A stretch of 22,737 nucleotides of DNA from Lachnospiraceae bacterium (GTDB taxonomy: Bacteria; Bacillota_A; Clostridia; Lachnospirales; Lachnospiraceae), in the NCBI GenBank assembly GCA_016291475.1, contig JAEEXJ010000054.1, positions 1 through 22,737 of the forward strand. The letters run 5' to 3'. Shown here piece after piece: positions 15,419 to 21,853 of this stretch. Numbering within the stretch: position 1 is the first letter of the stretch; every line of letters begins with the position of its first letter. Made by a program: the position numbers and the translations under genes. A model generated the notes under the pieces. That model worked only from the letters and a program-made list of their open reading frames with translations. It was not told the DNA's origin and did no database searches.

Positions 15419-15636
15419 GATTATATAGTGATGACAGTGGGGACGTACCCTTTGTCAGGAGGACCTTCCTGACAAAGTGGTACGTCCCCACTGTCATATT
15501 TTACATTGAAATGTACTGATAATTACATATGGGATAAAAGTAAGCATAGTGATGATAACATAACCTCACAAGGCCGGCTCGAGAAAAGGCGCTGAACAGG
15601 TTAACCGACCAATAAATTAATAAGGAGGAAAAAACT
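15419..15636 (+). other. Intergenic region upstream of the small peptide gene
   Basis: It holds the REP-like hairpin (15432-15496), a perfect TACATT-GA-AATGTA dyad (15502-15515), the palindrome GGTTAACC and an AAGGAGG ribosome binding site (15622-15628). No consensus promoter is visible. TTACAT (15523-15528) with CATAGT (15545-15550) is the best weak candidate, compatible with activator dependence. ACATTGAAA (15503) and ACATATGGG (15525) are spaced 22 nt apart like LytTR half-sites but match the ACAGTTAAG consensus poorly. Confidence 0.45.
15432..15496. repeat. Long REP-like inverted repeat
   Basis: A 29-nt arm (15432-15460) and a 30-nt arm (15467-15496) are complementary except for a single bulged base, around a 6-nt loop. 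The outer part reads TGACAGTGGGGACGTACC. It begins 13 nt after the GH43 stop. The sequence style (GTCCCCACTGTC) matches extragenic palindromes I associate with Clostridia. It may also act as an end-of-gene hairpin, but no good T run follows. Confidence 0.85.
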
Positions 15637-15723
15637 ATGCTGTTTAATCTTAATAGTGCAGCTACCGGATGTTTCCAGTTTGGATTACCCATCGTCGGAT
15701 GCATCGTTGTAGGTGATGACTAA
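15637..15723 (+). CDS. Small two-cysteine peptide: candidate RiPP precursor or signal peptide
   Basis: A 28-residue peptide preceded by a perfect AAGGAGG at 8 nt, the best translation signal of this region. It opens MLFNLNSAATGC; the rest is hydrophobic and glycine-rich (GLPIVGC, then IVVG) and ends in two aspartates. The cysteines are at 12 and 22, each after Gly, ten apart. There is no classical double-glycine leader and no long leader at all. A hairpin follows, and then transporter, immunity-type, regulatory and radical SAM genes on the same strand. The position fits a bacteriocin or pheromone gene. It could be a modified peptide, a quorum signal or a leaderless secreted peptide; the choice is open. 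Homology to known families is not recognised. Confidence 0.7.
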   Translation: MLFNLNSAATGCFQFGLPIVGCIVVGDD

Positions 15724-15736
15724 GCAATAACTTCTG

Positions 15737-15773
15737 AGTGGGATAGTGTCGAGGAAACGGATGCTATCCCACT
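15737..15773 (+). terminator. Attenuating hairpin after the peptide gene
   Basis: AGTGGGATAG (15737-15746) pairs perfectly with CTATCCCACT (15764-15773) around a 17-nt loop. No T run follows, so full termination is unlikely. A stem here would protect the peptide mRNA or reduce read-through into the transporter genes. Confidence 0.6.
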
Positions 15774-15804
15774 GATTGATTATACGAAGAGGAGAAAGAC
15801 ATGT

Positions 15805-16635
15805 ATGTCTTTGCTTGAGATTAAGAATTTGAAAAAAAAATACGGTGAATTTGAGGCCCTTAAAGGATTAAATTTCTCTGTGAATGCCGGAGAAATTGTT
15901 GCTCTTTTGGGCAAGAATGGAGCGGGTAAAACCACTCTGTTAAACAGTATCGCGGGTTATATATTTCCCACGAGCGGAGATATTTTGTATAAAGGTGAAA
16001 CACTTCTTAAGAGTGAAAATCGTCTGAATGAATTTGGAATACTGATAGAACCGACATTTATACCGTATTTGAATGCACATGATAATCTGGATATTCTCCT
16101 TAAAATAACCGGTATATATGACGGCGAGGAGAATATAGATGAATTGCTTGCGGAAGTAGGCCTAAAAAATAAGACAAGAGAAAAAACCAGAGCCTATTCT
16201 TTCGGGATGAAACAGCGTCTCGGATTGGCACAGGCTCTGTTGAATAAACCGCAGTTTTTGATACTTGATGAGCCCTTTGTCGGTTTGGATCCGATCGGAA
16301 AAGAAATATTCAAAAATATCATCATCCAAAAAGCGAGAGAAGAAAAGGTCGGAATTCTTTTTTCCAGCCATGATCTTGAGGATGTCGAAGAAATCTGTGA
16401 CCGCATAGTTCTCATCGACGGCGGAGAGAAGAAATTCGATGGTGTGATGGAATACACCAAGACTTATATTGCCGAATATGTTTCATCGGATGATGGAAAC
16501 AAAACGGAGAAATTGGAAACCGAAGATCAGGATGAGTTTATGGAGATTCTTCTTAATCTGAGATCCTCCGGTGTAAAGATCATCAATCTGGATATCCAAA
16601 AATCTTCACTATATGACTTGTTTAAGGATGGCTGA
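15805..16635 (+). CDS. ABC transporter ATP-binding protein (bacteriocin-immunity/BcrA type)
   Basis: A 276-residue ATPase. Walker A is GKNGAGKTT (36-44), the signature is the variant SFGMKQRL (132-139) rather than LSGGQ, Walker B is FLILDEPFVGLDP (151-163), and the switch histidine is in SSHD (His189). The GMKQR signature is typical of the BcrA/LanF/NatA group exporting peptides or antibiotics. The permease follows 2 nt later. GAGGAG at 15789-15794 is 10 nt from this ATG. An alternative ATG at 15801 is nearer but opens a five-codon frame that stops at 15818, so ATG 15805 is the gene's start. Likely role: immunity to, or export of, the peptide encoded upstream. Confidence 0.93.
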   Translation: MSLLEIKNLKKKYGEFEALKGLNFSVNAGEIVALLGKNGAGKTTLLNSIAGYIFPTSGDILYKGETLLKSENRLNEFGILIEPTFIPYLNAHDNLDILLKITGIYDGEENIDELLAEVGLKNKTREKTRAYSFGMKQRLGLAQALLNKPQFLILDEPFVGLDPIGKEIFKNIIIQKAREEKVGILFSSHDLEDVEEICDRIVLIDGGEKKFDGVMEYTKTYIAEYVSSDDGNKTEKLETEDQDEFMEILLNLRSSGVKIINLDIQKSSLYDLFKDG

Positions 16636-16637
16636 TC

Positions 16638-17435
16638 ATGAAAATATCAATTTGGCAAATAATTAAGATAGAACTGATGAAATTTCTGAGACGTCGCGAC
16701 ATATTTGCCGTATTCGCAATTGTGGCGATGACATTTATCTATGCAATAGGAATGCGCGATGAGAGTTTTAAGGGAACGGAGAATCAAAATGCACTGCTTT
16801 GGCTTGTGGTCCAGCTTCTCACATCGACGGTTTTGTTCATAGGACCTGTTGTCTGCGCATTTATAGGAACCCAGATGCTTTCCAGTGAGATTGATAACGG
16901 CAGTATATCGCTCTTTACCGTCAGGGTTAGAAACAGAAAGAAGCTGTACCTGGCTAAAAGTATTTCACTGATCATTATCTCGGTAATATTTTTCCTTTTT
17001 ACTGTGCTCGTGCTTCTTGGCGTATATGCGTGGATCGTATCAAGCGGCAGTAAGTTCGTATCCGGTACCCTTACGGGAAATAACGTAGGTGCACTTCTGG
17101 GAATGGCTCTGATGGTATTTTTGTTTACATACTTTCTGATGCCGCAGTTTGCGTTGTTTGTGGGAATAAAACTGAAACCTCTTATGGCTATAGTTGCTGC
17201 TTTCGGACTGACGGTTATATGTAATCATGTGCTTACCTATACATTTATAAAATACGTGAATCCCATGAGTTACATCTACACTCTGGCATATGAGGTACTT
17301 GAAACAACGGATGTAGTAGTTATGGAACCGGGATTCGTGTTGAAGACCGTCATGGGGCAGGTGTTCGTCTCGATAATATATTTTGTGCTTCTTACCATAA
17401 AGGGTATGAAGTCTTTTGACAGAAAAGAATTTTGA
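16638..17435 (+). CDS. ABC-2 type transporter permease
   Basis: A 265-residue membrane protein with six hydrophobic segments, at about 22-38, 54-80, 106-132, 149-177, 180-202 and 238-254. The cytoplasmic N-terminus (IKIELMKFLRRRD) and the SSEIDNGSISLFTVRVRNR segment after the second helix are typical of ABC-2 permeases that pair with BcrA-type ATPases. It starts 2 nt after the ATPase stop, with AAGGA overlapping the end of that gene, so the two make one transporter. The stop overlaps the start of the CPBP gene. Substrate inferred from context only: the local peptide. Confidence 0.9.
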   Translation: MKISIWQIIKIELMKFLRRRDIFAVFAIVAMTFIYAIGMRDESFKGTENQNALLWLVVQLLTSTVLFIGPVVCAFIGTQMLSSEIDNGSISLFTVRVRNRKKLYLAKSISLIIISVIFFLFTVLVLLGVYAWIVSSGSKFVSGTLTGNNVGALLGMALMVFLFTYFLMPQFALFVGIKLKPLMAIVAAFGLTVICNHVLTYTFIKYVNPMSYIYTLAYEVLETTDVVVMEPGFVLKTVMGQVFVSIIYFVLLTIKGMKSFDRKEF

Positions 17436-18064
17436 TGATGAAGAGTAAGATAAAAAATCTGTCTGTCTTTGCAGGCATAACTTTTCTGGGGGTGGTTGCG
17501 GTACTTCTGTGCGGACTGGCCTTCAGCAAATTATTTAACATATCGAGTTTCTCACGTTCCGGAATGGCAGGAGTTTTTGTGACATGGGCAACTATGCTGT
17601 CGGGTTTTTGCATAATACCGTATTTGATCCTGAGGAAGGCGTACTCTGTACCCGTTTCGGATTTAGGATTAAAAAAACCAAGGCGATATGAACCGGCAGT
17701 AGTCATGCTTATCATGACTGCTGTACTGATATGGCTGATGATGAATCGCCCCATGTTTAGCGCAGCACTGTTTGTGAGTGTACTTCTTCAAAATCTGGGA
17801 ATAGCTTTTGCTGAAGAATTCTTTAACAAGGGCGTACTCTTTTATCTCGGACAACGGATAACGGACCGGAAAGTTTTTGTGGTCATCCTATGTGCGGCAG
17901 TCTTTGCATTTGTATTTCATTCCAGTGACTCATTCTATGTAAATCTTTCATACAGATTCCCAATGGGAATTATTCTTGGATTGATATATATGAGAACCCA
18001 TTCGCTCTGCTTGCCTGTCACTCTTCATTTAGTCAACAATCTGATAGCAACATCTGTTTTTAAT
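17435..18064 (+). CDS. CPBP family intramembrane metalloprotease-like protein (divergent motifs)
   Basis: A membrane protein of about 210 residues in the CPBP (CAAX protease and bacteriocin processing) family. The glutamate pair in AEEFFNKG (Glu127, Glu128) is present, but the usual Arg of EExxxR is Lys132. The second-motif histidine (His162 in FVFHSS) and the third motif HLVNN (His198, Asn202) are also present, while the residue four before His162 is Ala rather than Phe. Several hydrophobic helices surround these. Family members cleave peptides in the membrane or give bacteriocin self-immunity. Here it may process the small peptide or protect the producer. The exact start among TTG 17432, ATG 17435 and ATG 17438 is uncertain; TGATG coupling with the permease favours 17435. 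The stop codon ends at 18067. Confidence 0.82.
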
Positions 18065-18084
18065 TGATCTGAAGATATAAAGAT

Positions 18085-19773
18085 ATGAAGAAATGGTTTC
18101 GATTGATAATAACATTAATATCCATGCTGATATACAACTTATCGGTAATAGTTTTTTCATGGTGCTTTAAACTGATTACCGACAGTCTTATCGATAAAGA
18201 ATATACCGCATTCAGCCGGTATATTCTTTTGTCTGTGTTCGTAGTGATCGTACAGGCATCCGGACATTATATATATATAAAAGGAAAAACCGGATACATT
18301 AAGGCTGAGATGATGAGGATTAAATCAGGCTTTATCAAAAGTATATTTAATTATGATGTCAGCTATTTTATGAACCGGGATAAGAGTGAGTATCAGTCAT
18401 TTCTGTTTCATGATCTGAATATATATGAGCAGAAGATATTGTCCGGAAAATTTGAACTGGCGGAAAAGCTGGTTTTGATGATTCTGTCCACTGTGGCAAT
18501 AATGATGATCAATATTGATTTTGTTGTTCTGGTAGTGCTGCTTGCGTTAGTCTCCGTCATCATTCCCCTGCTGTTCGGAAAGACGGTAAAGAAACTGAAT
18601 ACGCTTCTTACCCGAACCAATTCGAAATCTATGGAAAAGTTCGACGAGATGCTGGACGGATTTATAACACTTCGAACTTTCTCTGTGGAGGACAGAGGAA
18701 TTAACGAATGTGAAACGGCTGCGGGAGACAATGAAAACGCCAAGATGAAATACTCTCTTGTAATGGCAGTCTTTCAGTCTGCTCTTATATTGGTTACAAC
18801 TGTATTTACACTGATGATCTTCATATGGGGCGGGCAATCCGTTATAAGAGAAGTGATAACCGTCGGCGAATTGATAGCTCTTATTCAACTGCTGTTTAAT
18901 GTGGAAGGCCCTTTGATGGGAGTTATGACTGCACTCGGTAATATCAAAGCTGCCAAGCCTATAGCGGATAAATACGCGGAGTTTGTATCCGCGGGAAGAA
19001 ATGACGGAGATGAGGATTTTAACCTGAACGACAAGATCAGGGTCGAACACTTGTATTTCGGATATTCGGATAAAGCTCCTTTGATATTGAATGATATCAA
19101 CTGTGAGTTTGAAAAAGGTAAGAAATATGCAATAGTCGGCGAGAACGGAAGCGGGAAGAGTACGCTTCTGAAAGTTCTTGCGGGTGTGAACGACATTCAT
19201 TCTTATAAGGGAAAAATAAACATCGACGGAACAGAACGGAAGAAGATCAAAGATACGGGGTTTTGGAAAAATGTATCCTATCTTCCTCAGCAGGTTTTCC
19301 TTTTCAAGGATACTATCGCAGAAAATATCTTTATGTCTGGAAAACGCGAGTCGGATGAGACTTATTTGGAACTGGCAGCTTCTTTGGATACTCTCAGACT
19401 GGTTAAGGATGACGGTGAAAATAAAACCGGTGAACTGTCCGGCGGCGAGAGGCAAAGAATAGCTTTTTTGAGAGAGATGCTTAAGGGCTCATCCGTGATC
19501 ATGGCGGATGAACCGGATTCCGCCCTTGATATCGAGACGGGAGACCGGATAAGGGATATAATGCTGGGCTGTGACAAAACCTGCATCGTGGTTACACACA
19601 GGATAGGGGCCTTTCTGGCAGGTTTTGACAAGATCCTTGTAATGGCGGGAGGAAAGATAGTTGAGGCCGGGACATATGATAGCCTTATGGGGAAAAACGG
19701 CTTTTTCCGGGATATATGCTTAAGAGAAAAAAATAAATATTCTGATAGAGAAGCGGAAGCCGGCATGATATAA
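18085..19773 (+). CDS. ABC exporter with fused membrane and ATPase domains
   Basis: A 562-residue half-transporter with the membrane domain at about 1-290 (helices near 8-30, 44-66, 128-145, 147-165, 228-248 and 258-280) and the ATPase at 315-555. Walker A is GENGSGKST (352-360), the Q loop LPQQ (400-403), the signature LSGGERQR (451-458), Walker B VIMADEP (471-477) and the switch His505. It has no N-terminal C39 peptidase domain, so it does not itself cut double-glycine leaders. The cytoplasmic loops and context suggest peptide export. The ribosome binding site is weak (only GAAG upstream). It is in line with the CPBP and regulator genes, so one operon is likely. Confidence 0.92.
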   Translation: MKKWFRLIITLISMLIYNLSVIVFSWCFKLITDSLIDKEYTAFSRYILLSVFVVIVQASGHYIYIKGKTGYIKAEMMRIKSGFIKSIFNYDVSYFMNRDKSEYQSFLFHDLNIYEQKILSGKFELAEKLVLMILSTVAIMMINIDFVVLVVLLALVSVIIPLLFGKTVKKLNTLLTRTNSKSMEKFDEMLDGFITLRTFSVEDRGINECETAAGDNENAKMKYSLVMAVFQSALILVTTVFTLMIFIWGGQSVIREVITVGELIALIQLLFNVEGPLMGVMTALGNIKAAKPIADKYAEFVSAGRNDGDEDFNLNDKIRVEHLYFGYSDKAPLILNDINCEFEKGKKYAIVGENGSGKSTLLKVLAGVNDIHSYKGKINIDGTERKKIKDTGFWKNVSYLPQQVFLFKDTIAENIFMSGKRESDETYLELAASLDTLRLVKDDGENKTGELSGGERQRIAFLREMLKGSSVIMADEPDSALDIETGDRIRDIMLGCDKTCIVVTHRIGAFLAGFDKILVMAGGKIVEAGTYDSLMGKNGFFRDICLREKNKYSDREAEAGMI

Positions 19774-19818
19774 TCATGAATTGAGGGGATTTGCTGGATC
19801 ATATGGAGTGATTGTGGT

Positions 19819-20532
19819 ATGAGAATTGCCATTTGTGACGACAGTAAAGAGAACCTGGCTCTCCTCGAAGACGTGGTAGACGGCTTAAAGCTCAGAGAAA
19901 CAGAAGTTGAATGCTTTGAGAACGGTGAGAGTCTGCTCCGTTATATTTCCGACAGTAAAGAAAACTTCTACCAAATCTATTTGCTGGACATTGAAATGCC
20001 CGGGATCAACGGACTCGAAACAGCCAAACAGATAAGAGAGATAGATAAAAGAGCTATCATCATCTTTGTTACGGCTTATTCGGATTATGTGTTCAGTTCA
20101 TTTGAAGTTCAGCCCTTCCGTTTTATAAATAAACCCGTAGACCGTGAAAAACTTGAAAATGTCATTCATGCTGCCGTGAATTATATATATACCAGTAAGA
20201 GGTATATATTTATTTCCGTTGATAAGGCCAAGATACAGCTCTGTTGTGAAGACATAATGTATTTCGAAGGGGATAAACGTAAGGTGAATGTTTATCTTCC
20301 GGAGGAGACATATTCTTTCTATTCCAAAATGTCCGATATCGAAAAAATGGTGGACAACAGCTGGTTTGTAAGGATCCATGTATCTTTTATAGTGAACATG
20401 GATTATGTGAAGGCTATCTATACGGATGAGATAGTACTCAATAACGGCATTCATCTTCCGGTCAGCAGGAAGTATCAAAGAAGTGTAAAGCTTGAGCATA
20501 TGAGATATCTTAAGTGGAGAATGGGATTATGA
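19819..20532 (+). CDS. LytTR-family response regulator (AgrA-like)
   Basis: A 237-residue response regulator. The receiver domain (1-120) has the acidic pair Asp7/Asp8 (CDDS), phosphoacceptor Asp57 (LLDIEMPG), switch Thr in VTAYSDY and Lys in INKPVD. The LytTR DNA-binding domain follows (about 135-235), with YFEGDKRKVNVYL, a WFVRIHVSFIVN segment and VSRKYQRSVK, as in AgrA, ComE and other peptide-responsive regulators, which bind pairs of 9-bp direct repeats. GGAG lies 10 nt upstream of ATG. The kinase gene overlaps its stop by 4 nt (ATGA), so the pair is co-translated. Its targets probably include the promoter of the small peptide, but no clean binding sites are visible there. Confidence 0.94.
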   Translation: MRIAICDDSKENLALLEDVVDGLKLRETEVECFENGESLLRYISDSKENFYQIYLLDIEMPGINGLETAKQIREIDKRAIIIFVTAYSDYVFSSFEVQPFRFINKPVDREKLENVIHAAVNYIYTSKRYIFISVDKAKIQLCCEDIMYFEGDKRKVNVYLPEETYSFYSKMSDIEKMVDNSWFVRIHVSFIVNMDYVKAIYTDEIVLNNGIHLPVSRKYQRSVKLEHMRYLKWRMGL

Positions 20533-21782
20533 TCTCTTTGCTTATCAATTTATTTGATGTAGTTGTAATACTGCATTATTTTGGCAGACTATTGGAGACC
20601 GGCAAGAAAAGAAATGTATTTATCATTGCATCGGTCGTGATATTCACCTGTCTGTTTACTCTGTTCATAGTGCCTGAATTGCCTTATTGCAATCTGGTCT
20701 CTCTGTCTATTTGGACTTGCATATATCTCCCCGCATATAAAGGATCCAGGAGGAACAAGGCGGTATATGCACTGCTTCTTCTTGCGTTTGCCGGATTTTC
20801 ACAAACGCTGATGTATCTGATCAATTACTGCTCTTCCAATGCGGTATATTCATTCTTTATTCCTCATCTTGTTTTCTATATCACTCTTGAGATCGTTGCC
20901 AGATACCAGACCATTAAGGGAAGAAGCATAGATATAAGACTATTACTTATTCTTGTATCCGTTCCCCTGATCAGTTTTATTTCCATGCCATGCATGGTCC
21001 TTATAAGTGAGCAGATGTATGAGATCTCGCGTCAGAGAGAAATGAAACTTCTCCTTCCGATCGCATTACTGATCCTGTATATGAATGTCGTGGTGTTCTA
21101 TCTGTACGATATTATAAGTTCCTCTTATGAGACCAAAAAGCAGAAAGAGGAATATGAAAAACTTATAATGTGGCAGCGTCAGTATTATGAAACTCTTTCG
21201 GATAACCAGAATGTCATCAGGAAGATCAAGCATGATATGCAAAATAATCTTCAGGTTGTCTCGAGCATGATAGATGATGAAGAATACGGGAAGGCCAAGG
21301 AGTATCTGGGTGAACTTTTGAAGGAACAATCCAGGGTAAACAGAGTTGTGTCTACCGGAAATGATGCGATAGATACGGTTTTGAACATAAAGTTTTCACT
21401 TGCGGAACAACTGGGCATCGAAGTGAAGAAGGATATCAATATCCCTTCCATGATTCCCATATCATATCAGGATAGCATCAAGATATTCGGAAACCTTCTG
21501 GATAATTCCATTAATGCGCTCAGAAACGACAACATCGAAGACAGAGTGATCAAATGGTTTATGTTCTATAATGCCAATGCTCTGGTGATACAGGTATCGA
21601 ATCCTTACATCGGAAAACCTGTAAAATACAACAAGGATTCATTCTGGCACGGACTGGGATTGGATATAGTAAAAACTACCGTTGAAAAATATAACGGAAC
21701 ATTCGATGTGTCGGATGACGGTTCGGTCTTTACCGTAAATATTTTGTTGTACATTGATAATTACATTGAAAGCGACAAATAA
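20529..21782 (+). CDS. AgrC-like GHKL sensor histidine kinase
   Basis: A 417-residue membrane kinase. Six or seven hydrophobic segments fill residues 1-195 (for example near 3-18, 28-48, 52-70, 78-100, 104-124, 136-160 and 172-192), with no extracellular sensory domain, as in peptide-pheromone receptors of the AgrC type. A coiled region leads to the phosphoacceptor His235 in RKIKHDMQNNLQ. The ATP site has an N box NLLDNSINAL (322-331) and a G box HGLGLDIVK (374-382). I start at ATG 20529, which overlaps the regulator stop, with GTGGAGA upstream; the in-frame GTG at 20514 sits in that site. The presumed ligand is a secreted peptide, perhaps the one encoded at 15637. Confidence 0.92.
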   Translation: MISLLINLFDVVVILHYFGRLLETGKKRNVFIIASVVIFTCLFTLFIVPELPYCNLVSLSIWTCIYLPAYKGSRRNKAVYALLLLAFAGFSQTLMYLINYCSSNAVYSFFIPHLVFYITLEIVARYQTIKGRSIDIRLLLILVSVPLISFISMPCMVLISEQMYEISRQREMKLLLPIALLILYMNVVVFYLYDIISSSYETKKQKEEYEKLIMWQRQYYETLSDNQNVIRKIKHDMQNNLQVVSSMIDDEEYGKAKEYLGELLKEQSRVNRVVSTGNDAIDTVLNIKFSLAEQLGIEVKKDINIPSMIPISYQDSIKIFGNLLDNSINALRNDNIEDRVIKWFMFYNANALVIQVSNPYIGKPVKYNKDSFWHGLGLDIVKTTVEKYNGTFDVSDDGSVFTVNILLYIDNYIESDK

Positions 21783-21826
21783 TTACAGTAAGTAAAAATC
21801 ATCAGATTATATATGATAGTATACGA

Positions 21827-21842
21827 CCAACGTAATCGTTGG
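21827..21842 (+). promoter_or_regulatory. Hairpin abutting the radical SAM ribosome binding site
   Basis: CCAACG (21827-21832) pairs with CGTTGG (21837-21842) around TAAT. The last two bases are the first two of GGGAGG (21841-21846). It could dampen translation of the radical SAM gene. Upstream, TTACAG (21783-21788) and ATTATA (21806-21811) are 17 nt apart and may form a weak promoter. Confidence 0.5.
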
Positions 21843-21853
21843 GAGGTACGCAA

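Noticed and set aside
15432..15496. CRISPR repeat or insertion sequence end
   Set aside because: There is a single hairpin with one partial copy, no regular spacer series, no target-site duplication and no transposase in the window.
15503..15533. LytTR binding repeats upstream of the peptide gene
   Set aside because: Spacing of 22 nt is right, but the half-sites match ACAGTTAAG at only about 6 and 5 of 9 positions, so I do not list them as operators.
15805..17435. Lantibiotic immunity system (LanFEG) with a lantibiotic cluster
   Set aside because: The ATPase type fits, but there is only one permease and no lanthionine synthetase (LanB, LanC or LanM) in the window.
18547..19455. 302-codon open frame opposite the ABC exporter
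   Set aside because: It is antisense to an intact exporter with all ATPase motifs; composition is that of a shadow frame.
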